From the NCBI GenBank assembly GCA_018813785.1, contig JAHJAU010000041.1, positions 1-35,500 on the forward strand: 35,500 nucleotides of DNA, written 5' to 3'. Positions 17,391 through 26,955 of the stretch are shown one piece after another. The translations under genes were made by a program, and so were the position numbers. The notes below the pieces were generated by a model. That model ran no database searches and was not told where the DNA came from. It saw only the letters and a list, made by a program, of their open reading frames with translations. The DNA comes from Patescibacteria group bacterium (GTDB lineage Bacteria > Patescibacteriota > Patescibacteriia > SG8-24). The number at the start of each line of letters is the position of its first letter. The stretch's first letter is position 1.

Positions 17391-19550
17391 ATGAAAGAAA
17401 ATAATGTTATTCGTGAATCTTTCTCGAAGTTACTCAAGGCGCTGTTTTCCTTGGTGGCGCCGACCACACCGCGAGGCAGAGTGAGACGAGCAATATTTAT
17501 TATTGCCATTCTGTTATTTTTCTCAGGCCTGTTAAGTTATCCCAATTGGTGGAACTCAACAGCCGATAGAGTTAATAGCTGGTCAGAAGAGACGTTGAAC
17601 TTTAATCCGAAGATTCCACATTTTTGGGAAGTGGCTTTTCGCTTGGGCTTAGATCTGCAGGGTGGAACACATTTGGTTTATACAGCAGATATGAGTTCCA
17701 TTCCCTCAGCAGAGCAGGATGATTCAATTGCTGGTGTGCGTGATGTTATCGAGCGTCGGGTCAATGCTTTTGGCGTGTCTGAACCATTAGTTCAAACCAA
17801 TAAATCCGGGGATGAGTGGCGACTCATAGTTGATTTGGCTGGAGTGACTGATATTTCTGAGGCGATTCAACAAATTGGAGAAACACCGATTTTAGAGTTT
17901 AAAGAAAAGAATCTAGAACCGCCACGCGCTTTGACCGAGGAAGAGCGACAGGATATGGAGATGAAAAATTCTACGGCCAAAGTTTTAGCCGGTGATGTAT
18001 TGAAACAGGCTCAGGAGGCGGAGGCTGATTTTGCTGCGCTAGCTGCCGAGCACTCAACTGACATGTCATCAAAAGCTATGAGTGGCGATATTGGATTTCA
18101 GACTACAACCGGCGAATTTCAGATGCTGGTTCAGGCTGTGATAGACAATGATGTTAAAGCTGGGGCACTTGTTCCTAAGATCGTAGAAAGTTACCAAGGT
18201 TATCATATCGTTGGTTTTGAAGGAACGCAGGAGGGAGGCAAGGAAGTACAAGCTTCACATATTTTGCTGTGTTGGCAGGGTGCGTTACGTTGCGAAGCAG
18301 AGCGCACCAAAGAAGAAGCCTTAGCTCTGGCTCAGGAGTTAGTTGCTCAGGCCACGCCAGAAAATTTTGCCGCTCTGGCTGCTGATAATTCTAGCGATGC
18401 ATCAAATGCCGAAACCGGTGGTGATCTGGGCTGGTTTCCGGAGGGGGCGATGGTTGAGACGTTCAATGATGCAGCTATGACCCTGGCCGTCGGTCAGATT
18501 TCCGAGCCAGTCGAGACAGAGTTTGGTTATCATCTGATTTATAAGACCGATGAGCGTTTTCAGTTGGAATATCATCTGCGACATATTCAGTTTACTAAGA
18601 AGGTGGTGACCGATTATGTACCGCCGGCAGATGAATGGAAAAATACACAATTGTCCGGCAAACACCTTAAACGTTCGATGATGCAATTTCATCAACAAAC
18701 CAACGAACCGTTAGTTGGCTTAGAATTTAATGCTGAGGGGAAGGATTTATTTGCAGACATTACTCAGCGCAACATTGGAAAACCTGTAGCTATTTTCCTT
18801 GACGGTCAACCTATTAGTGTACCGACTGTTAATGAGGCTATCACCGGTGGCGAAGCAGTTATTACGGGAGATTTTACGATTCCCGAGGCCAAACTTTTGG
18901 TTCAGCGATTGAATGCTGGTGCGTTGCCAGTGCCAATTAATTTGGAGACTCAGCAATCAGTAGGGGCAACACTCGGCAACTCGTCCTTGCTAGCGTCACT
19001 TAAAGCCGGATTGATTGGTTTTTTGATCGTGGCGTTGTTCATGTTGCTTTACTATCGATTACCGGGATTAGTGGCGATTATTGCTCTGGCCATTTATACA
19101 TCTGTTAACTTAGCTTTGTATAAATTGATTCCAGTTACATTAAGTTTGTCTGGCATTGCCGGTTTCATTTTGTCGGTTGGCATGGCGGTAGATGCGAACA
19201 TTTTGATTTTTGAACGGCTCAAAGAAGAGTTGCGTCGTGGACGATCTTTGCAATCAGCCTTAGAAGAAGGTTTTCGTCGGGCTTGGTTGTCAATTCGCGA
19301 CTCCAACTTAACAACGCTTATTTCCTGTGCGATCTTGTTTTACACCAGTTCATCGTTGATCAGGGGTTTCGCTTTAACCCTGGGTATCGGTGTGTTAGTA
19401 TCCATGTTCTCGGCGATTATCGTAAGTCGCTCCTTATTGCGTTTGTTAACCGGCTGGGGCTTTCTCAAGTCCGAGATGTTATATTTGCCGGGTTTTAGTA
19501 CCAGAGCTAAACCAGCCCAGGCTGGTTTAGACGAGAGAAGTACGAACTAA
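17391..19550 (+). CDS. secD: Protein translocase subunit SecD with inserted parvulin-type PPIase domain(s)
   Basis: [88 protein letters not shown]: SecD. Insert QASHILL...[58 protein letters not shown]: parvulin. Confidence 0.95.
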   Translation: MKENNVIRESFSKLLKALFSLVAPTTPRGRVRRAIFIIAILLFFSGLLSYPNWWNSTADRVNSWSEETLNFNPKIPHFWEVAFRLGLDLQGGTHLVYTADMSSIPSAEQDDSIAGVRDVIERRVNAFGVSEPLVQTNKSGDEWRLIVDLAGVTDISEAIQQIGETPILEFKEKNLEPPRALTEEERQDMEMKNSTAKVLAGDVLKQAQEAEADFAALAAEHSTDMSSKAMSGDIGFQTTTGEFQMLVQAVIDNDVKAGALVPKIVESYQGYHIVGFEGTQEGGKEVQASHILLCWQGALRCEAERTKEEALALAQELVAQATPENFAALAADNSSDASNAETGGDLGWFPEGAMVETFNDAAMTLAVGQISEPVETEFGYHLIYKTDERFQLEYHLRHIQFTKKVVTDYVPPADEWKNTQLSGKHLKRSMMQFHQQTNEPLVGLEFNAEGKDLFADITQRNIGKPVAIFLDGQPISVPTVNEAITGGEAVITGDFTIPEAKLLVQRLNAGALPVPINLETQQSVGATLGNSSLLASLKAGLIGFLIVALFMLLYYRLPGLVAIIALAIYTSVNLALYKLIPVTLSLSGIAGFILSVGMAVDANILIFERLKEELRRGRSLQSALEEGFRRAWLSIRDSNLTTLISCAILFYTSSSLIRGFALTLGIGVLVSMFSAIIVSRSLLRLLTGWGFLKSEMLYLPGFSTRAKPAQAGLDERSTN

Positions 19551-19556
19551 CGGTTG

Positions 19557-20450
19557 ATGAGTATGATATATCCAATCATTAAATATCGAAAAATTTGGTT
19601 CACCTTGTCGAGTTTATTAGTTTTGGTTAGTGTGGCTGCCTTGGTAATATTTCCACTTCGTTTTGGGATTGATTTTACCGGCGGTTCTTTAATGGAGCTG
19701 AGATTCAACGAGCGACCGTTAACACAGGAGATGCGCAATACCATGACTGAATTGAATTATGCTGAAGCGGTGGTGCAGCCACTGGGTGACTTGGGCATGT
19801 TAGTACGTCTTCCTACCATGGGTGAAGAAGAGCATCAATCATTACTAACTTCTTTACGAGAGAAGCATGGCGAAGTAATCGAATTGCGTTTTGAATCCAT
19901 TGGTCCAACAGTTGGTTCGGAAATGCGAAGCAAGGCCGTTTGGTCATTATCATTAGTATTGATAGCGATTGCTTTATACGTAGCTTATGCTTTTCGCAAG
20001 GTTTCGCGGCCAGTGGCATCCTGGAAGTACGGCATTACCACGTTGATTGCTGCTCTCTGTCATGATGTTCTGATTCCTCTGGGGGTGTTTGCTGTGTTAG
20101 GTCACGTCTTGCTAGTGGAAATAAATTCAGCTTTTATTGCCGCCATGCTTACCGTGTTAGGTTTTTCAGTTCATGACACGATCGTGGTGTTTGATCGCGT
20201 TCGTGAAAATTTGATGAAGACCGGTGGTACATTTGAAGAGATCGTAGAGCGCAGCGTCAACGAAACTTTGGCTCGATCCATCAACACCTCACTTACCACC
20301 ATGTTGCCGCTCATCGCTATTTATTTATGGGGAGGGGAAACTTTGAGATGGTTTGCGCTGGCTTTGATGATTGGTTTAATTGCTGGTACCTACTCTTCAA
20401 TCTTTTTGGCCTCACCGTTGTTAGTGGTTTTTCAGAAGAAGTCAAAATAA
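19557..20450 (+). CDS. secF: Protein translocase subunit SecF
   Basis: FGIDFTGGSLMELRF, LGFSVHDTIVVFDRVRENL, ARSINTSLTTMLPLIAIYLWGGETLRWFALALMIGLIAGTYSSIFLASPLL. Confidence 0.96.
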   Translation: MSMIYPIIKYRKIWFTLSSLLVLVSVAALVIFPLRFGIDFTGGSLMELRFNERPLTQEMRNTMTELNYAEAVVQPLGDLGMLVRLPTMGEEEHQSLLTSLREKHGEVIELRFESIGPTVGSEMRSKAVWSLSLVLIAIALYVAYAFRKVSRPVASWKYGITTLIAALCHDVLIPLGVFAVLGHVLLVEINSAFIAAMLTVLGFSVHDTIVVFDRVRENLMKTGGTFEEIVERSVNETLARSINTSLTTMLPLIAIYLWGGETLRWFALALMIGLIAGTYSSIFLASPLLVVFQKKSK

Positions 20451-20474
20451 GAATCGAGTAGTTAAAAATGAAAT

Positions 20475-20503
20475 AAAAAAGCCCGCTAAGCAGCGGGTTT
20501 TTG
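20475..20503. terminator. Bidirectional terminator
   Basis: AAAAAAGCCCGCT aag CAGCGGGTTTTTGC-type hairpin (CCCGCT/AGCGGG). Confidence 0.9.
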
Positions 20504-20529
20504 CTTTGGTTTTTCTACTTATTTTTCAG

Positions 20530-20838
20530 TCAGGTAAAAAGAAGGTAGAGGACAAAGCTCAAAGATGCCGATCCACCCAACAACACCAGACCAATGAGCA
20601 AGTAACGCAGAAAAATCATCATGCTCCCATGAAGACCGAACTCTATTGTCTCCAAGCGGTCTATTTTAGTTCGAGTAACTTCTCGGGTGGGGGATTCGCG
20701 GTAACTGGGGATTGTATTAAGTGTCACATCAATTTCGATAACTCGCTCCTCGGTTTTGGTTTCAGTGACACTGATCCCATTACCCCAATCTATAATTCTT
20801 CTTACAGCTTCTTGCCACCAATTTTTTTCTTTGGTCAT
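20530..20838 (-). CDS. Hypothetical C-terminal membrane-anchored protein (about 102 aa)
   Basis: ORF with SD (cttGGAGGaaaccaaaATG); C-terminal TM SMMIFLRYLLIGLVLLGGSASLSFVLYLLFT. Confidence 0.75.
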   Translation of the reverse strand: MTKEKNWWQEAVRRIIDWGNGISVTETKTEERVIEIDVTLNTIPSYRESPTREVTRTKIDRLETIEFGLHGSMMIFLRYLLIGLVLLGGSASLSFVLYLLFT

Positions 20839-20961
20839 TTTGGTTTCCTCCAAGAGGAGGAGTCTAGTAGTAAAAACTTTTTTTGTCAATTTACATTACT
20901 GGCTATTAAGTCGCGCTTTTGCTTTAATAAAAATGCACCATCTCAATTACAGGAGGACGCG

Positions 20962-21537
20962 ATGAGATTTTCTATCGTACTGAGTGCAATTATGGTTCTT
21001 TTGCTGACTGCCTGCACCGCCTCGGTGGTTCATGCACCTGACACGACCACAGGGTTAGCGCAACCAGAGACTACCACGCCAACTCCAACTGCCCACGAGT
21101 CCAGAACAGATCAGCAAACAATCGACTCTGAAGAGTTGACGCTTCAAGTTTGGGCTGAGCTGGATCACACTTGCGCTCAGCTAATCACCCTGACTCACCA
21201 GCTCGGTACTTGTATAGTTCAAAGCGGACTGAGTGATGCACGTTGGGAATCAGTTGCCAGATTCTGGCGGTCAGCAGTAAGTTCCTGGCTTTACGGCATC
21301 GAACAACTGCGTCAAGCCAGTACTCAGCGTGATTATTGGCGCGCTCTACTACAGTTGGAAAATAATTTGCTCGATTTAGAGCGCTATATGAATCGACTGG
21401 AGGAGACCGCACACGATCTATCAATTCATCAGCCAGATTTTCAGCGAGTCATGACTGAATTGCATCAAGTAGTTGTCAGCGCCAGACAGGGTGTTGGACG
21501 AGCACATGAGCGCTATAGTCACATGACCAATAATTAA
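20962..21537 (+). CDS. Hypothetical lipoprotein
   Basis: Strong SD (aggaggacgcgATG), signal peptide and lipobox MRFSIVLSAIMVLLLTAC; the longer ORF-track form (20506) runs antisense to the 20530-20838 gene. Confidence 0.8.
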   Translation: MRFSIVLSAIMVLLLTACTASVVHAPDTTTGLAQPETTTPTPTAHESRTDQQTIDSEELTLQVWAELDHTCAQLITLTHQLGTCIVQSGLSDARWESVARFWRSAVSSWLYGIEQLRQASTQRDYWRALLQLENNLLDLERYMNRLEETAHDLSIHQPDFQRVMTELHQVVVSARQGVGRAHERYSHMTNN

Positions 21538-21548
21538 AATCGAGTCGT

Positions 21549-21576
21549 AAAAACGATCTTAGAAGGTCGTTTTTTT
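21549..21576 (+). terminator. Rho-independent terminator
   Basis: AAAACGAtCTT aga AAGgTCGTTTTTTT. Confidence 0.8.
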
Positions 21577-21697
21577 AAATAGAGAAAGTTTTTTAAAATA
21601 AAAACCCGATGGTTAAGCCAAATAACTTGATTTTCCTTCTTATTTATGTTAATATATAGATGAATAGTCAGATTGAATGAACGTCTCGTTTTAAGCG

Positions 21698-21703
21698 TAT
21701 TAT
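21698..21703 (+). promoter_or_regulatory. Putative -10 element for T4SS-like locus
   Basis: TATTAT ending 8 nt before ATG 21712; no clear -35. Confidence 0.35.
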
Positions 21704-21711
21704 CTGCTCAA

Positions 21712-23115
21712 ATGACCATCCCTAACATTGTTATAGATTACGGGTATATATTTCGCTTAGGAGATCTGCCACTCCCAATAATGTTGTGGCAGATTTTTTG
21801 GGATTTTGGCTGGATTCCTTTTGTTATCATCGTTTTTAAAGGCAGCTGGAAATTATGGGTACAATGGCGACAAAATAAGTATGCTGCCACCATCGAGACT
21901 TGTTTGCTGGCAGTGGAGGTGCCACGACAAAATGAGCAAACCGCTAAGGCAGTAGAGCATATTTTTGCGACTTTATCTGGTGCTTATTCTGGCTTAGATC
22001 GTTTTGAGAAATATTGGCTGGGAAAATTTCAACCAACGTTTAGTTTTGAAATTGTGTCCATTAATGGTTATGTGCAGTTTGTTGTGCATACCTGGACCAA
22101 GCATCGTGATTTAGTGGAAGCAGCTATTTTTGCCCAGTATCCGGATGCAGAGGTTGTAGAAATTGCTGATTATACTTCTGGCATTCCAACTAAGTACCCA
22201 CATCCAGAATGGAATGTATTCGGTACAGAATTCGTGCTCAAGCGCCCCAGTCATTTACCCATTCGTACTTACTCTGAGTTTGAGCACACTTCAGCTGAAG
22301 ACCCATTTAAAGATCCCATCTCTGCTTTACTAGAAGTGATGGGCTCACTCAAGTCCGGTGAGCAAATGTGGTTTCAGCTTTTAGTAAATCCAACCGACAG
22401 TAGTTGGAAAGACGCGGGACAGAAAGCTGTTGAAAAGATGCTCGGTCGGAAACCAACACCAAAGAAATCGAGTTTTGACGAGGCGATGTGGTTGCCTAAA
22501 GGGGTGGCCAAAGAAGTCGCCTCGTTATTGAGTACTCCTTCTGAGGGCGGCAAAAAAGAAGAGAAGAAAGATGATTTCAGAGTGTTAAATATGAGTCCGG
22601 GTGAGCGCTCGGTTGTTGAAGCCGTACAGATGAAGTTGGCTAAGATCGGCTTCGAAGCCAAGATGCGCATAGTTTATGCTGGTCGCCGCGATATTTTTAA
22701 TAAAAAGCGTTTTACGGCTATTAAGGGTGCATTGATGCAATATAATGCACTCAACATGAATGAAATTAAAACTTACGGCAAAGTGACACCTAAGGATGAT
22801 TATTTTCATGAGCGCTGGTCAGTGTGGCAAAAAAAAATGAAGCTCGTTCGGTGTTTTCGTGGGCGTAGTGGCAAGGGTGCGCCTTCTTACGTCCTTAATA
22901 TTGAGGAATTAGCCACGCTTTATCATTTTCCAATGCGGTTGGTTAAAACTCCACTGCTGAAGAAAACCGATGCTAAACGAGCCGAACCACCGGCTGCGTT
23001 ACCCATGTTGGGTGAGAGCACCGAAGGATTTTTTAAGCCGATTAAAAAGACATCAACCAAAGATCAGGCTTCAGACTCTGCCGGTGAACCGCCAGCGGAT
23101 TTGCCCTTTGCTTAG
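21712..23115 (+). CDS. Conserved membrane protein adjacent to TraG/VirD4-like ATPase (T4SS-like locus)
   Basis: Long ORF with N-terminal TM MLWQIFWDFGWIPFVIIVF, 14 nt upstream of the ATPase gene; a TTG start at 21673 is possible. Confidence 0.75.
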   Translation: MTIPNIVIDYGYIFRLGDLPLPIMLWQIFWDFGWIPFVIIVFKGSWKLWVQWRQNKYAATIETCLLAVEVPRQNEQTAKAVEHIFATLSGAYSGLDRFEKYWLGKFQPTFSFEIVSINGYVQFVVHTWTKHRDLVEAAIFAQYPDAEVVEIADYTSGIPTKYPHPEWNVFGTEFVLKRPSHLPIRTYSEFEHTSAEDPFKDPISALLEVMGSLKSGEQMWFQLLVNPTDSSWKDAGQKAVEKMLGRKPTPKKSSFDEAMWLPKGVAKEVASLLSTPSEGGKKEEKKDDFRVLNMSPGERSVVEAVQMKLAKIGFEAKMRIVYAGRRDIFNKKRFTAIKGALMQYNALNMNEIKTYGKVTPKDDYFHERWSVWQKKMKLVRCFRGRSGKGAPSYVLNIEELATLYHFPMRLVKTPLLKKTDAKRAEPPAALPMLGESTEGFFKPIKKTSTKDQASDSAGEPPADLPFA

Positions 23116-23129
23116 ACATAACAGGTCAT

Positions 23130-25229
23130 ATGATTGGAGAGATTAAACCCTACGATCACGATCACGAAAACGAAGTGACCTTGTTTGCGGTCACCAATTT
23201 TCGTAATCAACAAAGAAAGTTTGGTATCAAGACCGATGATCGACGCAAACATATCTACATTCTCGGCAAAACCGGCATGGGGAAAACTACGTTAGTTGAG
23301 AATTTAGTATTATCTGACATTTATGCTGGTCATGGATTGTGTTATATCGATCCGCATGGTGATACCGCTCAGAAGATTCTTGATTTTATTCCAGCACACC
23401 GCATCAACGATGTAGTGTATTTAAATCCGGGTGATGTTGAACATCCGATTGGTTTCAATATCCTTGAAGTAAAAGATGAGCGGCAAAAACATCTGATTGC
23501 CTCTGGTTTGATGGGGGTTTTCAAGAAGATTTGGCCAGATGTTTGGTCGGCTCGCATGGAATACATTTTAATGAATACGATTTTGGCCTTGCTAGATGCG
23601 CCTGGTTCATCTTTGCTTGGCATTACTCGTATCTTGGTTGATGAGGAATACCGTAAACGGGTAGTGTCGTTGATTCAGGATCCGGTAGTAAAAACATTTT
23701 GGGTTAAAGAGTTTTTTTCTTGGCAGGATAAATATCGGACTGAGGCCATCGCTCCGGTTCAGAATAAGGTTGGTCAATTTTTATCATCTGGAATCATTCG
23801 TAATGTTGTCGCTCAGGTAAAATCAACGATTGATCTGCGCGATATCATGGATTCGCGTAAAATCTTTTTAGTCAATCTGTCAAAGGGTCTGATTGGTGAA
23901 GAGAATATGCGACTTTTGGGTGGTATGATTATCACTAAGTTGCAGATGTCGGTTATGGAGCGCGTGGATACACCAGAGCATTTACGTCAGGATTTTTATT
24001 TGTATGTCGACGAGTTTCAAAATTTTGCCAATGAATCATTTGCCAGCATCCTGTCTGAAGCTCGTAAATATCGTTTGAATTTGACTGTGGCTCATCAGTA
24101 TATTGAGCAGTTAGATGAGGTAACCTGTGCAGCTGTTTTTGGCAACGTTGGTACGATTATTGCTTTTCGTGTCGGCGCAGCTGACGCCGATGCCATGGAA
24201 AAAGAGTTTATGCCGGTTTTTATACCGGAAGATCTGGTCAATCTGCGCAAGTTTGATATCTATTTGAAATTGATGATTGATGGAGCGGCATCCGAACCAT
24301 TTTCTGCTACCACCATGCCGCCGATTGGTAATCCGACCGGTAGCGAGGAAAAGGTGATCCGAGTTTCACGAGAGCGATATTCACGACCACGAGCAACGAT
24401 CGAGGATAAAATAGTGCGCTGGAGTGGTTTATCGCCGGGTGAGGATCAAGAAAATGATGCTGAAAATGACATTGTTTCTGCCGCTAAAGAGTTGGGTGTG
24501 AGTTCAACCGATCTTAAAGATTTACAAGAAAAGTCTCCTTATATTAAGGAGTCGCCCAAATCAGAAACAAAAAAGAAAAAAGAAGCCAGCTTCCAGATTC
24601 CTTGTTCTGTATGTGGTGAAATTCAAAAATTAACTTTTGAACCAGATTGGTCGAAACCATGGTTTTGTAAGGAACACTTGGAGTTGCGAGGAAAGATTCC
24701 ATTGACTGAGCTTAAGCCAGTCCAACCCCAGCCAGCCAGTACTGTCGATGAGACTAAAAGTCAGGAGGCTGTAACTCCCCCAATGAAGAAAATTTTACCC
24801 AAAACACCATCATCAACAGGCGATGAACCAAAAAGGCAATCAAAGAAGAAATCTGCCCGCAGAGATGATCGTCAGCGAACCAATCAGCGAGAGCAGTCTC
24901 GACCAGCGATGGCTTCATTGCCAAGTATTAGAGATTCAGCTCCGGTGTTACTTGAAGAAAAAGACAGTGGAGTGTCATTGTCAGCCTTGGTTCCACGAAG
25001 TGAAACCAAGATGGGTGATGAGCGGAAAGAAGATAGCAAGAAAATTTCTGTTGAGTCCATCAAGCAATCAGAGAGTGAGCAGAATAAAAAAGAAGAGAAA
25101 CCCGATCAATCCCATAAAGGAACAACGGACGCAGCCGATTTTGATAACTCAGCTCCTTCCAATGATCAGAAAGATAAGCCAGACCAAGGTCCTAAGCAAA
25201 TTAAACCGGGCGAAGTCGTTAAATTTTAA
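23130..25229 (+). CDS. Type IV secretion TraG/TraD/VirD4-type coupling ATPase with disordered C-terminal tail
   Basis: HIYILGKTGMGKTTLVENLVLSDIYAGHGLCYIDPHGDTA Walker A; FYLYVDEFQNFANESFASILSEARKYRLNLTVAHQYIEQL Walker B/TraG motif; K/E/S/P-rich tail of roughly 200 aa. Confidence 0.9.
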   Translation: MIGEIKPYDHDHENEVTLFAVTNFRNQQRKFGIKTDDRRKHIYILGKTGMGKTTLVENLVLSDIYAGHGLCYIDPHGDTAQKILDFIPAHRINDVVYLNPGDVEHPIGFNILEVKDERQKHLIASGLMGVFKKIWPDVWSARMEYILMNTILALLDAPGSSLLGITRILVDEEYRKRVVSLIQDPVVKTFWVKEFFSWQDKYRTEAIAPVQNKVGQFLSSGIIRNVVAQVKSTIDLRDIMDSRKIFLVNLSKGLIGEENMRLLGGMIITKLQMSVMERVDTPEHLRQDFYLYVDEFQNFANESFASILSEARKYRLNLTVAHQYIEQLDEVTCAAVFGNVGTIIAFRVGAADADAMEKEFMPVFIPEDLVNLRKFDIYLKLMIDGAASEPFSATTMPPIGNPTGSEEKVIRVSRERYSRPRATIEDKIVRWSGLSPGEDQENDAENDIVSAAKELGVSSTDLKDLQEKSPYIKESPKSETKKKKEASFQIPCSVCGEIQKLTFEPDWSKPWFCKEHLELRGKIPLTELKPVQPQPASTVDETKSQEAVTPPMKKILPKTPSSTGDEPKRQSKKKSARRDDRQRTNQREQSRPAMASLPSIRDSAPVLLEEKDSGVSLSALVPRSETKMGDERKEDSKKISVESIKQSESEQNKKEEKPDQSHKGTTDAADFDNSAPSNDQKDKPDQGPKQIKPGEVVKF

Positions 25230-25231
25230 TT

Positions 25232-26215
25232 ATGCCCGATGAAGTGGTGAAAAAGATAAGATACCAAAGGATTATCAGTCTGCGTCAGGCTCTTTTTATG
25301 GTGCTCTTAGCCGCTTTATTAACTTTTGCTGGTCAGATAATCGTTGGTATAACTACTTATTATCGTTATGCTGATAGCAAAGAAATTAGTGATGCTGAAA
25401 TTGTTGATCGACAAAGTAGTCTGGAGAAACGTCTGCGTGAAATTGAGGCGGTGTGCAGAACAGACAAGATCGTCTTAGAAAACAGATTGAATGATCTAAT
25501 AGAGCCGGGAGGCGCATTGATTAAACCAACTAGTCGGGTGAATGGCTCATCATTTTCTGTTGAGCGGGTCATGGGTTCCGTGGTGGAGATAACTTGCTTG
25601 GATAACACAGATCCTGACATTTTTTATACAGGATCGGGCACGATTATAGATCGTAGCGGTTTAGTACTGACCAATCAGCACTTACTAGTTAGCAGTGAGG
25701 GTGCTTTAATTCATTTTTGCGGCATTGGATTCACAACTGAGATTCAGCTTCCGCCGCAAGTTGAATATATAGCTGAGACTGTGGCTGCGGATCGCGATGC
25801 AGATTTAGCCATATTGCAAATCGTTGAACATCTAGATAGTAAACCACTGCCGGACTTTTTTCCGGCGATCACCTTGGTTGGATCGCGCTTGACCGCTCAA
25901 GAACTCAAATTAGGAGATGAGGTTTTTATTGCGGGTTATCCTGGTGTAGGGGCAGAAACTTTTACTTTCACGCAAGGTGTGGTGAGTGGTCGGGTAGGGA
26001 AAAAATTGATCAAAACCTCGGCCTTAATTGACAGTGGGACATCAGGTGGTGCTGCATTTAATTTCAATGGTGATTATATTGGTTTGCCAACCGCGGCCGC
26101 GCGCGGTGATATTGGCGGTAGTCTCGGATATTTGATCGCGGCTGATATTGTTGATGAGTTTCTTCAGGACTATTATGCTGGAGAACTTAACTCATCAGTA
26201 AATTTTATTGAATAA
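25232..26215 (+). CDS. Membrane-anchored trypsin-like (S1C/DegP-like) serine protease
   Basis: N-terminal TM; SGTIIDRSGLVLTNQHLL (His), DADLAILQI (Asp), LIDSGTSGGAAFNFNGDYIGLP (Ser). Confidence 0.85.
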   Translation: MPDEVVKKIRYQRIISLRQALFMVLLAALLTFAGQIIVGITTYYRYADSKEISDAEIVDRQSSLEKRLREIEAVCRTDKIVLENRLNDLIEPGGALIKPTSRVNGSSFSVERVMGSVVEITCLDNTDPDIFYTGSGTIIDRSGLVLTNQHLLVSSEGALIHFCGIGFTTEIQLPPQVEYIAETVAADRDADLAILQIVEHLDSKPLPDFFPAITLVGSRLTAQELKLGDEVFIAGYPGVGAETFTFTQGVVSGRVGKKLIKTSALIDSGTSGGAAFNFNGDYIGLPTAAARGDIGGSLGYLIAADIVDEFLQDYYAGELNSSVNFIE

Positions 26216-26272
26216 AAATTTGGATCATCGTTGTCAGCCGGTTCCCTGATTGATAATGATGTGACAAGCATT

Positions 26273-26941
26273 ATGTTCAAGGCAGAGAAAGTTTCTTTTG
26301 TTACTTTAGACGACGTAACTATTGTTGGTGACGTTTATCGCGGCACTGGACATGGTCCGGCTGCTCTGTTGTTACATATGATGCCAGCCATCAAAGAGAG
26401 CTGGTCTAGTTTTGCTAACGTACTTTTATCGCAGGGTTTTAAAATCATTCTAGCTATTGATTTGCGTGGTCACGGTGAAAGTCAACTGCAGACCGATAAA
26501 AAATTAGATTTTTTGGAGTTTAGTGATCAGGAGCATCAACTAAAAATACGGGATGTTATCACTGCAGTGAGTTGGCTCGAAGAGCAGGGTGCTACTAAAG
26601 ATAGATTGGCCTTGATTGGTGCTTCAATTGGAGCGAATTTATCTATTGCTTATGGAGCCATGAATCCGGAAATTCCGGCCGTGGTGGCACTGTCGCCCGG
26701 ATTGAATTATCGTGGTGTGACCACTGAAGACAAGATGTCGGCCTATGTCGGGCGGGCATTATACCTAGTAGCTAGCGCCGAGGATACTTATTCACTTGAA
26801 ACAAATCAACGATTGGCTGCTCTTTATTCTGGAGCTACACTTAAAGAGTTGAACCAAGTCGGACACGGCACAGCTATGTTTGATCAATCACCAGACTTGA
26901 TGTCTGAAGTGGCGGCCTGGTTAATAGAGAGAGTTAATTAA
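26273..26941 (+). CDS. Alpha/beta hydrolase
   Basis: AALLLHMMPAIKESWSSFANVLLSQGFKIILAIDLRGHGES...DRLALIGASIGANLSIAYG...QVGHGTAMFDQSPDL; ORF-track start 26231 possible. Confidence 0.88.
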   Translation: MFKAEKVSFVTLDDVTIVGDVYRGTGHGPAALLLHMMPAIKESWSSFANVLLSQGFKIILAIDLRGHGESQLQTDKKLDFLEFSDQEHQLKIRDVITAVSWLEEQGATKDRLALIGASIGANLSIAYGAMNPEIPAVVALSPGLNYRGVTTEDKMSAYVGRALYLVASAEDTYSLETNQRLAALYSGATLKELNQVGHGTAMFDQSPDLMSEVAAWLIERVN

Positions 26942-26955
26942 TTTTGGTCAGGGTT

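Noticed and set aside
20506-20961. 5' extension of the 343-aa plus-strand ORF
   Set aside because: It runs antisense through a credible SD-led minus-strand membrane protein (20530-20838) and a terminator; the real start is ATG 20962 with AGGAGG and a lipoprotein signal peptide.
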